Assembly: GCA_020073705.1 (NCBI GenBank)
Contig: JAIQES010000001.1
Span: 90,903 to 154,902 of the forward strand
Direction: 5' to 3'
Length of the DNA stretch: 64,000 nucleotides
From: Terriglobia bacterium
GTDB lineage: Bacteria > Acidobacteriota > Terriglobia > Acidiferrales > UBA7541
The notes beneath the pieces are model-generated. The model was not told the DNA's origin. It did not search any database and saw nothing but the letters and a program-made list of their open reading frames with translations. Below, piece by piece: positions 1 to 8,924 of the stretch. The translations under genes and the position numbers were made by a program. Each line of letters starts with the position of its first letter. Position 1 is the stretch's first letter.

Positions 1-1
1 A

Positions 2-1051
2 GGTCGGGCGAACACCTTCCACGAAGTCGTGATTTTCCGCTTCTTGACCGGGCTCGGGCTTGGCGGGTCAATGCCCAACGTGGTCGCTCTCACGTCCGAA
101 TACGCTCCTAAGCGTCTGCAGCACGTTCTTGTTACAACGCTCTTTTGCGGGATGCCGCTTGGCGCGTTGATCGGCGGACTGGCAAGCTCGGTGATGATCC
201 CAATATGGGGATGGCGATCGGTTTTCTACCTCGGCGGAATATTGCCGTTGGTGGTTTCGCTCGTGTTAATCAAAGCGCTTCCTGAGTCGGTCCGTTTTCT
301 GGCTGTACGTGGCGGTGACCCACAAAAGATTGCGAAGATCATGGCGCACGTTGCGCCCGAGCTTGCAAATGCGCCTGTCACCAGCCTTGTTTCTCCCGAC
401 CGGCGGCACGAGGGCCTGCCGGTCAAGCACCTTTTTACCGAAGGGCGCGCGTTTGGGACGATCTTGCTGTGGGTCCCGTACTTTATGAATCTCCTGATTA
501 TATATTTCATCGTGAGCTGGTTGCCCGCACTGCTCCGGCAAGCTGCAATGCCCATCTCAGCAGGAGTCGCGGCAATTTCCATGTTCAGTTCCGGCGGGAT
601 CATCGGATCTGTTGTGCAGGGACGGCTGATGAATGGATTTGGCGCCTATGCGGTTCTCCTAACAGAGTTCGTGTTGTCTACCCTGTTTATCGGCTCACTG
701 GCTTTCCTAACCGTTTCGTTTCCGCTCATGATGACGGTGACGTTCATTTTGGGTTGCTCGGTCCAAGCTTCGCAGTCAGGCCTCAGCGCGCTTGCCGCAA
801 GTTTCTATCCGACGGCGATACGGTCCACGGGTGTTGGCTGGGCGTTGGGAGTTGGCCGAATCGGTTCCATCGTTGGCCCTGTGCTCGGCGGCGTCATGTT
901 GTCACTCGATTGGAACGTGCAGCAGATATTCCTTGCGGGAGCGATCCCCGCGTTGTGTGCCGGGGCTGCGGTTCTTTTGAGCAGCCGCCTTCGCGGCAAT
1001 GCGACTGCCTATCGTCCGGAACCTGATCCGGACCGGTCAGAAGCTGTGTAG
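2..1051 (+). CDS. MFS transporter, aromatic-acid/H+ symporter type (5' end outside window)
   Basis: The reading frame is open from base 2 and continues into a GTG at 29, so the true start lies upstream of the window. The visible part is the C-terminal two thirds of a 12-helix major facilitator: the GLGLGGSMPN stretch of helix 4, then alternating hydrophobic helices to the end, with the charged central loop (RRHEGLPVKHLFTEGR) between helices 6 and 7. The motif order resembles the AAHS family (benzoate, 4-hydroxybenzoate, MHP permeases), which import small aromatic acids with protons. The substrate cannot be read from the sequence. No catabolic neighbour is visible; the next gene converges from the other strand. 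Confidence 0.8.
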   Translation, partial: GRANTFHEVVIFRFLTGLGLGGSMPNVVALTSEYAPKRLQHVLVTTLFCGMPLGALIGGLASSVMIPIWGWRSVFYLGGILPLVVSLVLIKALPESVRFLAVRGGDPQKIAKIMAHVAPELANAPVTSLVSPDRRHEGLPVKHLFTEGRAFGTILLWVPYFMNLLIIYFIVSWLPALLRQAAMPISAGVAAISMFSSGGIIGSVVQGRLMNGFGAYAVLLTEFVLSTLFIGSLAFLTVSFPLMMTVTFILGCSVQASQSGLSALAASFYPTAIRSTGVGWALGVGRIGSIVGPVLGGVMLSLDWNVQQIFLAGAIPALCAGAAVLLSSRLRGNATAYRPEPDPDRSEAV

Positions 1052-1169
1052 CAACTTACTCGCTTGTGTGGTGAAACCTCTCCCGCGCTGGAGCGGCGCC
1101 CGCGACGATGGTATTCATCAGCAGGGAGGCGCCGCAGCCACAGCACATGCTCGGTTTGCGATCCACCAA

Positions 1170-1559
1170 TTAACTCGTCTTCGACCTCGCCATCTTTTGA
1201 GCCATGAAAAACAGCAATTGCCGATCGTTCTCGCTCGCATGACCCAACAGACGGCAGAACTTCGCCAGCACTCGAGCGCTCTGGCCTGAACTGCCCCACC
1301 CGATGTCCTTAGCGTTCTTGCGCTTCGGAAGATCCGGAAGTTTTGGAGGTTCTTCACCATCGTAAAAGAGTTGGTAAACGGGGACTTCAAGAGCGCGGGC
1401 AAACTTCTCCAGCGTCTCCACGGCAGGCACGGTGTGCCCGTTTTCGACGCGAGAAATGTAGCAACGGAGGAGTCCCGTCCTCTTTTCAATTTCGCCCTGT
1501 GACAACTTTTTCTGTTCACGCAATGCACGCAAGCGGTCGCCAATAATCATATCCGTCAA
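1170..1559 (-). CDS. XRE-family helix-turn-helix regulator, 129 aa
   Basis: The N-terminal 65 residues form a Cro/CI-type helix-turn-helix (GDRLRALREQKKLSQGEIEK, then YISRVENGHTVPAVETLEKFARALEV). The C-terminal 60 residues are short, basic and without a recognised effector fold. It probably acts as a DNA-binding repressor. The upstream region carries short inverted repeats that could be its own operator. It converges with the transporter gene and is transcribed away from the DNA between it and trmJ. The target genes are unknown. Confidence 0.85.
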   Translation of the reverse strand: MTDMIIGDRLRALREQKKLSQGEIEKRTGLLRCYISRVENGHTVPAVETLEKFARALEVPVYQLFYDGEEPPKLPDLPKRKNAKDIGWGSSGQSARVLAKFCRLLGHASENDRQLLFFMAQKMARSKTS

Positions 1560-1573
1560 AACCTCCGTCTTAT

Positions 1574-1650
1574 ATCAAAGAGTTGATTTGAATAACCAAT
1601 ACGTCTAAGAGGATTAGAGCCACAACAGTATATCTTAGACTTTGATAAAG
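1574..1650. promoter_or_regulatory. possible XRE operator sites upstream of the regulator
   Basis: Two related A/T-rich sites lie just upstream of the XRE gene: ATCAA-AGAG-TTGAT at 1574-1587, and CTTTGATAAAG at 1640-1650, whose other strand again reads ATCAAAG. Twin sites near a small XRE gene often mark autoregulation. The arms are only 4-5 bp, so this is tentative. The rest of the gap to 1841 shows nothing else recognisable. Confidence 0.3.
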
Positions 1651-1841
1651 TCGCAGATATTCTTGCAGCTCTCAGCGAAGGATCCAGTGGCGCAACGCCC
1701 TCTGACGGCACATCCGACGATCGACACGGCCATCGCGATCACTCGTGCGACCAGCCGGTAGCGCCGCGACATCCAAGCGATGGGCATGGACTTGAATCGG
1801 GCCCGGGTGTTTTTCGGCCACCGCAGAAGAAACTAGTTGGC

Positions 1842-2585
1842 TCAACCCTCCGGTTTTTTTTCTGACCGCATCTTCCAGACGATTTGTCGCAGGATGCCGA
1901 GCCAGACTTCGGCGTCGCGGGCCGGCAGGTTAAGGCGTCGGACCAGGCGGCGAATCCTGTCCTCTACGTCACTAATTCGGCGCCGGTTCAGGTAGCCGCT
2001 GGCGCGCATCGCGTCGAGTAGAATCCTCGTGATCCGTTCGACCTCGCCTGCCGTTGCGGTCTTCGGCTTTTCCGGTTGCGCCGCGAACTTCGCATCGCGC
2101 ACAACCTCGTAGAGGCAAACCGCCACCGCCTGTCCCAGGTTCATCGAGATATTCTCTTCGCATGTCGGAATGCGCATCAGCCAGTGGCAGTGACTGAGGT
2201 CTTCGTTCGAAAGACCGAACTTTTCCGACCCGAACAAAAGGGCGACGCGGCTCGATCCTAGATGCTTGCGAATCAGGCGCGCGCCGTATTCCAGCCGCCT
2301 GAGCGGGTGTTGCAATTCCCGGTGACGGACCGCCGTCGTTCCAACCACGAGCGTGCAATCGGCCACGGCTTCCGCCACGTTCTTGTATTCTTCCGCGTTC
2401 GCGAGCAGCGCCGAAGCGCCGACGGCGGAACGCGCCTCACGAAATGCCACCTCGTACGGGTTTACGATTCGCAGGCGTGCGAAGCCGAAGTTGCTCATGG
2501 CGCGAGCGGCCGCGCCGATGTTGAGAGGATTGCGCGTGGCCACCAGGACCACACGCAGACGGTCGAATTGAGTCGGAGCAGCCAA
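1842..2585 (-). CDS. trmJ: tRNA (cytidine/uridine-2'-O-)-methyltransferase TrmJ, SPOUT family
   Basis: SpoU/TrmH-class knotted methyltransferase of 247 aa. Motif 1 is RNPLNIGAAARAMSNFG near residues 18-34, motif 2 LLFGSEKFGLSNEDL near 116-130, and motif 3 RIPTCEENISMNLGQAVAVCLYE near 138-160, with the conserved asparagine and serine of the SAM knot. A basic C-terminal extension of about 80 residues is typical for TrmJ (2'-O-methylation of position 32 in tRNAs) rather than TrmL. The gene is divergent from the PQQ dehydrogenase gene, so the 195-bp gap upstream should hold promoters for both. Confidence 0.85.
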   Translation of the reverse strand: MAAPTQFDRLRVVLVATRNPLNIGAAARAMSNFGFARLRIVNPYEVAFREARSAVGASALLANAEEYKNVAEAVADCTLVVGTTAVRHRELQHPLRRLEYGARLIRKHLGSSRVALLFGSEKFGLSNEDLSHCHWLMRIPTCEENISMNLGQAVAVCLYEVVRDAKFAAQPEKPKTATAGEVERITRILLDAMRASGYLNRRRISDVEDRIRRLVRRLNLPARDAEVWLGILRQIVWKMRSEKKPEG

Positions 2586-2780
2586 GGATGCTTATTCTAA
2601 GGCACGGACAGCACAGTTGTTCCTTTGAATAGTTGCTTTATCACGACTTCGTGTTCGCGAGAGTGCCATGCAGACGCGCGGCAAACTGGGCTGCCACATT
2701 GTATGCCAAGGCCAGCAGAGGTATATTGGGCGTCAGCCGGAAGTGAACTTGGAAATCTCGGATTAGGAGGCATTCCTGTG

Positions 2781-4598
2781 ATGAAGCGATGTTTGCTGAT
2801 TTTGGCCGCTCTGATCGTAATACTTTTGCCCGCAGCTGATTCCGCGTTTGCGCAGACCACGGTAGGTGTCCGGGCGTTCGAGCAATACTGCGCGACCTGC
2901 CATGGGAATCCCAGTAGCAAAGTGGCGGCGCCTGATGAGTCGCAGCTCCGGAGATTGACGTCGGAAGAAATTGAAGCGGCGTTTGGGAAGGCGCCGCACA
3001 CGAACTTTCAGGGGCTGACGGACGAACAGAAGCTTCGAATCACGCAGCGGCTTGGCGGCCGGACGCCTGGCATCGCCCAGATCGCGGACGCAAGACGGAT
3101 GTCGAACCACTGTTCGAGCAATCCTCCGATCAGCGGTCTGTCCGCTAAGCCCTCATGGAACGGCTGGGGGAATGACGCCACGACGAACGCGCGCTTTCAA
3201 CCGGCGAAAGCCGCTGGCTTATCGGCCGATCAGGTGCCCCGATTAACGCTGAAATGGGCCTTTGGCTTCCCGGGCGCCGAGGAAGTCTACGGCCAGCCGA
3301 CCATCGCGGCGGGACGCGTCTTCATCGGCGTGGATACCGGCGCTGTGTATTCGCTGGACGCGGCTACCGGATGCGTCTATTGGTCGTTCCAAGCGGACGC
3401 AGGAGTGCGCAACGCCATCAGCATCGGTCCGGTGAAAGGACAAGGCTCCGCGAAGTACGGAATCTACTTTGGCGACATAAGAGCAAATGTTTACATGCTC
3501 GATGCAACTACCGGCAAACTTCTCTGGAAAGTCAAAGTGGAGGACCATCCCGTTGCGCGCGTCACCGGCGCACCGACGCTCTATCAGGGCCGACTTTATG
3601 TTCCGGTCGCGTCCTCGGAGGAGAGCACAGCAGGCTTAAGTACGGTTTATCCCTGCTGCACGTTTCGCGGCAGCGTAGTAGCGCTGGACGCCAACACGGG
3701 CCGCAAGATCTGGAAGACTTACACAGTTCAAGAGGCGCCCAAACCCACCAGAAAGACCTCCAAGGGCATACAGCTCTGGACGCCAAACGGCGCTGCCGTG
3801 TGGAATTCGCCGACAGTTGACACCAAGCGCCATGCTCTCTATATCGGGACAGGAGATGCCTACCTCGAACCAGCGGCGAAGACAACCGATGCCATCGTGG
3901 CTTTGGATATGACCACCGGCAAGATTCTTTGGGCGCATCAAGACACGGAGAATGACGCGTGGCTGGTCGGTTGCGGATCTCAATATTCCTCAGAAAACTG
4001 CCCGAAGGATTTAGGTCCCGATTATGACTTTGGTTCCTCACCCATTTTGCGGGCTCTGCCGGACGGGCACAGGATCTTGGTAGCCGGACAGAAAAGCGGA
4101 ATGGTCTGGGGTCATGATCCCGATCAAGAGGGAACCGTACTCTGGAAAGCTCAGCTCGTCCAAGACCTGGCACTCGGTATCATTACCTTCGGCGGGGCGG
4201 CGGACGAGCAGAACGCATATTTCGGATTGAAGACAGGCGGTGTGGCTGCGGTGCAATTGACAACGGGCGATAAACGATGGTTCACACCTGTGGAAGCGCC
4301 GCCAGGCGCACCCGTAGGCGGTCAGAATGCCGCGCTAACCGTCATTCCGGGCGTCGTCTTTTCGAGCGGGTGGGATGGCGTCGTGCGCGCGTTTGCGAGC
4401 AACGATGGTCACCTTCTCTGGCAATACAACACGATCCGCGATTTCCAGACGGTGAACGGAGTTACAGCGAAAGGCGGCTCAATGGGAGCTCCGGGCCCGA
4501 CGGTCGCTGATGGCGTGCTCTTCGTAGGGTCAGGATACCTCTTCGGCGCGTGGGGAGGAACCCCTGGCAACGTGCTGCTTGCATTCTCCGTCCAGTAG
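2781..4598 (+). CDS. secreted cytochrome c / PQQ beta-propeller dehydrogenase (PVA-dehydrogenase-like)
   Basis: The start is ATG 2781, preceded by TAGGAGG at 2764-2770; the frame is open further upstream but lacks a comparable site. The 605-residue product begins with a cleavable signal peptide (MKRCLLILAALIVILLPAADSAFA). A single-haem cytochrome c domain with a CATCH motif (CxxCH) follows, then a long beta-propeller with repeated W-motifs (YSLDAATGCVYWSF, VALDANTGRKIWKT, VALDMTTGKILWAHQD). The family oxidises alcohols or polyols in the periplasm with PQQ as cofactor and passes electrons to the fused haem. The fused architecture resembles polyvinyl-alcohol dehydrogenase (cytochrome). Substrate is not predictable, and no PQQ synthesis genes are nearby. 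Confidence 0.85.
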   Translation: MKRCLLILAALIVILLPAADSAFAQTTVGVRAFEQYCATCHGNPSSKVAAPDESQLRRLTSEEIEAAFGKAPHTNFQGLTDEQKLRITQRLGGRTPGIAQIADARRMSNHCSSNPPISGLSAKPSWNGWGNDATTNARFQPAKAAGLSADQVPRLTLKWAFGFPGAEEVYGQPTIAAGRVFIGVDTGAVYSLDAATGCVYWSFQADAGVRNAISIGPVKGQGSAKYGIYFGDIRANVYMLDATTGKLLWKVKVEDHPVARVTGAPTLYQGRLYVPVASSEESTAGLSTVYPCCTFRGSVVALDANTGRKIWKTYTVQEAPKPTRKTSKGIQLWTPNGAAVWNSPTVDTKRHALYIGTGDAYLEPAAKTTDAIVALDMTTGKILWAHQDTENDAWLVGCGSQYSSENCPKDLGPDYDFGSSPILRALPDGHRILVAGQKSGMVWGHDPDQEGTVLWKAQLVQDLALGIITFGGAADEQNAYFGLKTGGVAAVQLTTGDKRWFTPVEAPPGAPVGGQNAALTVIPGVVFSSGWDGVVRAFASNDGHLLWQYNTIRDFQTVNGVTAKGGSMGAPGPTVADGVLFVGSGYLFGAWGGTPGNVLLAFSVQ

Positions 4599-4923
4599 TA
4601 GTGTCGGACATGGACTCGACTGTCGTCGAGACGTCACGTCGAAATCCCCGGGATGTATGGACCCTCGGCGGACGAGATGAAGCTCTGGCAAGCGCAGAGC
4701 GCGTGAATTCTTTTGTAGCGCAGACTGTGCTACTTGTCCGCTCGGCAAGCTCTGGTTAAGCCGATAGCCGCTTCAGAAAACTCTTGCGGGCTAAAGGGAC
4801 GGGGTGTATATCTCGTCTGCGGGAATTTCCAAACGGGAGATTCCTGGTTTCCGTGGCGGCGAAATTCGCAAGGATTCCCGCCGTTCACTTCCTTCCAAAA
4901 TCTGACCATCTAAGGAGGTTCCC
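4599..4923. other. intergenic region, no gene seen (325 bp)
   Basis: Only weak hairpins are visible, for example CTCGAC/GTCGAG near 4615-4630, with no T-run. A good Shine-Dalgarno (TAAGGAGGTT, about 4911-4920) sits just before the next start. A promoter for the GYD gene is expected here but no convincing -35/-10 pair stands out. Confidence 0.4.
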
Positions 4924-5268
4924 ATGCCGCATTTTCTGACCCAAGTTGCCTACACCGAACAGGCTTGGCAGTCGCTTCTTGCGAATCCCCAAAACCGGTT
5001 TGAAGCACTTCGGCCGGTGTTCGAAAAATTGGGCGGGCGGATCGTCAATGCGTGGTTTGCGTTCGGCGATTACGACGTCGTTCTCATTTCGGAACTCCCC
5101 GACAACGTAAGCGCCGCGGCCCTCTCGATTGCTGCTTCCGCAGGAGGGGCGTGCAAGTCGATCAAGACGACTCCGCTGATGGATGCAACTGAAGGCGTCG
5201 AGGCCCTGAGGAGGGCAGCGGCGTCTGGCTACCAGGCTCCGACAAGCAGACGAACCGCGACAGCGTAA
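4924..5268 (+). CDS. GYD-domain protein, 114 aa
   Basis: Small cytoplasmic protein of the GYD family (named after a Gly-Tyr-Asp motif). Here the motif appears as FAFGDYDVVLISELPDN near residues 40-57, after the usual N-terminal TQVAYTEQAWQSLLANPQNR. The length is typical for the family plus a short disordered basic tail (PTSRRTATA). The molecular role of the family is unknown; the fold resembles small ferredoxin-like dimers. The start is well fixed by TAAGGAGG seven bases upstream. It appears monocistronic, ending at a strong terminator. Confidence 0.85.
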   Translation: MPHFLTQVAYTEQAWQSLLANPQNRFEALRPVFEKLGGRIVNAWFAFGDYDVVLISELPDNVSAAALSIAASAGGACKSIKTTPLMDATEGVEALRRAAASGYQAPTSRRTATA

Positions 5269-5309
5269 TTTCAGCAAATTGACGCCGCCGAATGCTGACG
5301 GCATCCAGA

Positions 5310-5344
5310 GGGCATCCCAGCAACAGCGGGATGCCCTTTTGTTT
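5310..5344 (+). terminator. rho-independent terminator after the GYD gene
   Basis: A perfect 9-bp stem GGGCATCCC/GGGATGCCC with a 9-nt loop is followed immediately by TTTTGTTT. It lies 42 bp after the GYD stop codon and upstream of the next promoter, so it separates the two transcription units. Confidence 0.9.
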
Positions 5345-5396
5345 CAATATGTTATGGAAGAACAGAACGCCAATCCCGTCGTTTGGACTATCTACC

Positions 5397-5425
5397 TTGC
5401 GGGTGTACGGTGGTTTTTGTATAGT
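5397..5425 (+). promoter_or_regulatory. sigma70-type promoter for the DUF47-pit operon
   Basis: TTGCGG at 5397-5402 and TATAGT at 5420-5425 are separated by exactly 17 bp. The pair lies between the GYD terminator and the start of the PhoU-like gene at 5480, which predicts a leader of roughly 45-50 nt. No Pho-box-like repeats were recognised. Confidence 0.55.
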
Positions 5426-5479
5426 CAGGGACGCCGTCCATACGTTACGCGCGCCTATATATAGGGGAGCTCCGAAAAT

Positions 5480-6106
5480 ATGCCAGGGTTGTTGAGGAAA
5501 ATACTGCCGCGAGAAGACTCGTTCTTTGCCCTTTTTACCGAGCTGGCGGAAAACGTTCACGCGGCGTCAGGAGCGCTGGTAGATCTCCTGACGAATTTTA
5601 CGGATGTGCCGGCAAAAGTCGAGCGCATCAAGGCGTACGAGCACAAGGCCGACGACTTGACGCACGCTCTGATCACGCGTTTGAATCAGTCGTTCATCAC
5701 TCCGTTTGACCGCGAAGACATCCACGACCTTTCCACCGCCATCGACGATGTATTGGACCTAATTGATGCCGCAGCGAGCCGCATGCTGATGTACCACGTG
5801 GACCGCGTTCGACCGGGCGTGGCCGAGCTCGCATCGACCCTGCTGGCCGCCACGGAGCAAGTCGCCGCAGCCGTAAGAATGCTCGAGAAACGCGATCACA
5901 TTCTGAATTATTGCATTGAGATCAACCGTCTGGAAAATGAAAGCGACCGGTTGTGCCGTACCCTGATCGCCCAGCTCTTCGATGAGGAAAAAGACCCGGT
6001 ACAGATCATCAAGTGGAAGGAAATTATCGAAGTGATTGAGACGGCTGCGGACAAGTGCGAAGATGTTGCCAACGTGATCGAGTCCGTTACCCTGAAAAGT
6101 TCGTGA
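5480..6106 (+). CDS. DUF47/PhoU-like Pit accessory protein
   Basis: All-helical 208-residue protein of the DUF47 (TIGR00153, PhoU-like) family: LLRKILPREDSFFALFTELAENVH at the N-terminus, then EHKADDLTHALITRLNQSFITPFDREDIHDLSTAIDDVLD around residues 55-95. The acidic Exx(E/D) metal-binding pattern recurs (ENESDRLCRTL). The family occurs almost always next to Pit-type phosphate transporters and is thought to modulate them. Here it precedes a pit gene by 84 bp in the same direction, matching that arrangement. Confidence 0.9.
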   Translation: MPGLLRKILPREDSFFALFTELAENVHAASGALVDLLTNFTDVPAKVERIKAYEHKADDLTHALITRLNQSFITPFDREDIHDLSTAIDDVLDLIDAAASRMLMYHVDRVRPGVAELASTLLAATEQVAAAVRMLEKRDHILNYCIEINRLENESDRLCRTLIAQLFDEEKDPVQIIKWKEIIEVIETAADKCEDVANVIESVTLKSS

Positions 6107-6190
6107 GCCAGACAGATTCCAGCTGCTTCTTTCATTCGCACCGGTTTGTCCGGCCGGTGGCGTCGCGTATTGCATGGCGAGGGCTGCCCT

Positions 6191-7186
6191 GTGAATAGCT
6201 TTCCCCTGCTCATTGCCATCGTGTTCATCACGCTGGCCTTCGATTTTTCGAACGGCTGGCACGATGCCGCCAATTCGATCGCGACGATCGTTTCCACGCG
6301 CGTCCTGAAGCCGCTTTGGGCAGTTCTGTGGGCCGCATTCTGGAATTTCGTTGCGGCGTTTATCTTTGGCACAGCCGTTGCCAAGACCATTGGCGGCGGC
6401 TTGGTCCGCATCGAGATGGTCAGCGAATACGTCCTGATCGCCGGTCTGCTGGGAGCGATTTCCTGGAATTTGTTCACGCTGATCCTGGGCCTGCCGACCA
6501 GCTCGTCGCACGCGTTGATGGGGGGGTATGGCGGCGCGGCCCTGTCGAGCGCAGGCACTGCCGCGATCATCGGCAAGGGCTGGGTCAATCCCATTCTGTT
6601 CATTTTCCTGGCGCCGTTTATCGGCTTGATTATAGCGGTGATCGTCACGGTGATCACGAGCTGGGCCGTGCATGAGCATCCACCGCAGCGGGTGGACAAA
6701 TGGTTCCGGCGCCTGCAACTGGTCTCCGCCGCGGGATACAGCCTGGGACACGGCAGCAATGACGCGCAGAAGAGCATGGGCATCATTACCGCGGCGCTGA
6801 TGGCCAGCGGTCTGATCAGCAAGGATGTTGTCCCCTATTGGGTTATCGTTATATGTTACCTGGCCATGGCTGGTGGTACGATGGCAGGTGGATGGCGCGT
6901 CGTTCGAACTATGGGCCAGCGCATTACGAAGCTCAATCCGTTCGGTGGATTTTCAGCGGAAACCAGCGCGGCGATAACGCTACTGGGCACAGCGCACTTC
7001 GGAATTCCGGTTAGCACGACGCACACCATCACTGGTGCGATAGTCGGAGTCGGAGCGTCCAGGCGTATGACGGCCGTCCGGTGGGGAGTGACCCGCCGCA
7101 TCGTCTGGGCCTGGGTGCTCACAATCCCCGGTGCGGGATTGATGGGCGTGCTGCTGGAGCACGTACTGCGCTTCTGGAGTCACTAG
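6191..7186 (+). CDS. pit: low-affinity inorganic phosphate transporter, Pit family
   Basis: The GTG at 6191, with GGCGAGGG just upstream, gives a protein starting [32 protein letters not shown]. This contains the GWHDAANS signature of PiT transporters, repeated in inverted form as [18 protein letters not shown] near residue 180. About ten membrane helices are visible, separated by a cytosolic loop. It symports phosphate (often as metal phosphate) with protons. It follows its DUF47 accessory gene. An ATG-less upstream extension to 6146 is possible but would add non-hydrophobic residues absent from the family. The ribBA start lies one base after the stop. Confidence 0.92.
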   Translation: MNSFPLLIAIVFITLAFDFSNGWHDAANSIATIVSTRVLKPLWAVLWAAFWNFVAAFIFGTAVAKTIGGGLVRIEMVSEYVLIAGLLGAISWNLFTLILGLPTSSSHALMGGYGGAALSSAGTAAIIGKGWVNPILFIFLAPFIGLIIAVIVTVITSWAVHEHPPQRVDKWFRRLQLVSAAGYSLGHGSNDAQKSMGIITAALMASGLISKDVVPYWVIVICYLAMAGGTMAGGWRVVRTMGQRITKLNPFGGFSAETSAAITLLGTAHFGIPVSTTHTITGAIVGVGASRRMTAVRWGVTRRIVWAWVLTIPGAGLMGVLLEHVLRFWSH

Positions 7187-7187
7187 G

Positions 7188-8369
7188 ATGTCTGCGGAAC
7201 AAATTCTCTTTGCCACCGTCGAGGAAGCCCTCGAAGAAATCCGCCAGGGCCGGCAAATCGTCCTGGTCGATGACGAAGACCGCGAAAACGAAGGCGACCT
7301 AACGATGGCAGCGGAAAAGGTTACGCCCGAAGCCATCAACTTCATGACCAAGCACGGCCGAGGGCTGGTCTGCCTGGCGCTGACCGAGGAACGCTGCGAT
7401 GACCTTGGCCTTCCTCTAATGACCCCGCTCAACACGTCAAACTACGGCACAGCCTTCTGCGAATCGATCGACGCGCGGCGCGGCACGACCACGGGAATCA
7501 GCGCTTCTGACCGCGCCACGACAATCCTCACGGCAATCGATGCCAGGACACGTCCGGCCGACTTGGCGCGTCCAGGCCACGTTTTCCCGCTGCGCGCGCG
7601 GCTTGGCGGCGTGCTCGTGCGGGCCGGCCAGACTGAGGCGTCGGTGGACCTGGCGCGCATCGCGGGACTCACGCCCGCGGGCGTGATCTGCGAAATCATG
7701 AACGACGACGGCACGATGGCGCGCGTGCCGCAACTGGCGGAATTCTGCCGCACACATGGCTTGAAGCTGCTGACTGTCGCGGAAGTGATCCGTTACCGGA
7801 TGCGGAACGAACGGTACGTCCGGCGCGTCGCCGAGGCCGCTCTGCCGACGCGCTACGGCGAGTTCCGCATGATCGCGTACGCCTCCGACGTGGATCGCGA
7901 GCAGCACATCGCGCTGGTTCGTGGAGACTTGGCCGGCGCACCGCCGCTGGTGCGCCTGCACTCGCATTGCCTGACCGGCGACGTCTTCGCATCCACCGAA
8001 TGCGACTGTCATGAGATCATCGAACGCTCACTCCAGGCCATCGCGGCCGAGAATCGCGGCGTGTTCGTCTATCTCCACCACAGGGGGCGGGGCTTCGCGA
8101 TTGATTCCGCCGCGTCCGCGCCGGACGCGCTGCCGCATATCCTGTACCACTCCCGCGGCCAGCTCGACCAGGACCTCGCGCGGCAGCGGTTGGTACAGCA
8201 CGAGAGCGGCATCGGCGCGCAAATCTTGATCGATCTCGGCCTCAAGAGCCTGCGCGTGCTCACCAATCACCCGCGAAAAGTGGTGGCGCTCGAAGGCTAT
8301 GGCCTGACAATCGCCGCGCAAGTACCAGTCCTGTCTAGTTCGAAAAAGCCAACCCACCAAACATTTTAG
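7188..8369 (+). CDS. ribBA: bifunctional-type RibBA: DHBP synthase plus atypical GTP cyclohydrolase II domain
   Basis: Residues 1-200 form a canonical 3,4-dihydroxy-2-butanone-4-phosphate synthase ([51 protein letters not shown]), which supplies the four-carbon unit of riboflavin. The C-terminal half has the GTP cyclohydrolase II fold with the zinc cysteines ([16 protein letters not shown]). However, the segment that is usually RQEGRGIGL reads HHRGRGFAI, and the usual D-x-R-D-Y-G-I-G-A-Q reads [10 protein letters not shown], so the catalytic Asp and Arg are missing. The second activity may be lost or altered, as known for RibBX-type proteins. The start lies one base after the pit stop, implying co-transcription. 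Confidence 0.85.
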   Translation: MSAEQILFATVEEALEEIRQGRQIVLVDDEDRENEGDLTMAAEKVTPEAINFMTKHGRGLVCLALTEERCDDLGLPLMTPLNTSNYGTAFCESIDARRGTTTGISASDRATTILTAIDARTRPADLARPGHVFPLRARLGGVLVRAGQTEASVDLARIAGLTPAGVICEIMNDDGTMARVPQLAEFCRTHGLKLLTVAEVIRYRMRNERYVRRVAEAALPTRYGEFRMIAYASDVDREQHIALVRGDLAGAPPLVRLHSHCLTGDVFASTECDCHEIIERSLQAIAAENRGVFVYLHHRGRGFAIDSAASAPDALPHILYHSRGQLDQDLARQRLVQHESGIGAQILIDLGLKSLRVLTNHPRKVVALEGYGLTIAAQVPVLSSSKKPTHQTF

Positions 8370-8375
8370 CTTCGT

Positions 8376-8735
8376 CTAATTCTTGTGAGTCTGCGATGCA
8401 GGAGAGGGTTTCTTCGCCGTCGATTGCGGAGGAGGAGGAGAAACGGTGACGTATGGCCGCAGCGCTTGGAGTTTCTTCTGGCTGATTCCACGGATGGCGA
8501 GCAAGTCCTCCACGCGGCGGAACCGGCCGCTTTTCTGGCGCATGTCGATGATCCGCTGTGCTGTAACCGCCCCCACGCCGGGCAATTGCTGAAGTTCCTT
8601 CGCGTTTGCGACATTGAGATCAATTGGTTTCGCAGGAGGATGCTTCTGGGCGCGCGCACTCGCAAACGAAATAAGGAGGACAAGGGGCAGGATCAAGCCT
8701 CTGGCGCGGCACAAGATGGATAAGAACGGCATCAT
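8376..8735 (-). CDS. ComEA-like helix-hairpin-helix protein, secreted, 119 aa
   Basis: An N-terminal hydrophobic signal (ILPLVLLISFASARA) is followed by a ComEA-type double HhH domain: IDLNVANAKELQQLPGVGAVTAQRIIDMRQKSGRFRRVEDLLAIRGISQKKLQALRP. A proline-rich tail closes the protein. Such proteins bind double-stranded DNA at the cell surface or in the periplasm, in DNA uptake or related processes. Its ATG overlaps the TGA of the preceding small membrane protein (ATGA at 8732-8735), indicating translational coupling. No other competence genes are nearby. It converges with ribBA, seven bases apart. Confidence 0.85.
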   Translation of the reverse strand: MMPFLSILCRARGLILPLVLLISFASARAQKHPPAKPIDLNVANAKELQQLPGVGAVTAQRIIDMRQKSGRFRRVEDLLAIRGISQKKLQALRPYVTVSPPPPQSTAKKPSPASQTHKN

Positions 8736-8905
8736 GACCTTCGATGACGGTTAAGAATCACCAGACCCAAAGCGCACAGCGAGATACCGGTGAGGAAGGA
8801 AAAAACGTTGATCCCTCCGCCCAGGTGAAGACTGATAAACACACGCCAAACCGCGAGTGAGACGAGTCCCCCAAAAAGAAGGGCCAAACCTGTATTTCTC
8901 GACAT
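8732..8905 (-). CDS. small two-helix membrane protein, 57 aa
   Basis: Starting at the ATG at 8905 (GGGGGG just upstream), the product MSRNTGLALLFGGLVSLAVW... has two hydrophobic helices and a basic end (LNRHRRS). It lies 19 bp after the M16 peptidase stop and overlaps the ComEA-like start by four bases, so it belongs to the same operon. No family is recognised. Longer versions of the frame begin inside the peptidase gene and are unlikely. Confidence 0.6.
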   Translation of the reverse strand: MSRNTGLALLFGGLVSLAVWRVFISLHLGGGINVFSFLTGISLCALGLVILNRHRRS

Positions 8906-8924
8906 CCCGGCCCCCCAAGAAATA

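Noticed and set aside
5759..6822. Long minus-strand frames opposite the DUF47 and pit genes
   Set aside because: Antisense shadows of two well-identified genes, rich in Arg/Gln/Asn without any motif.
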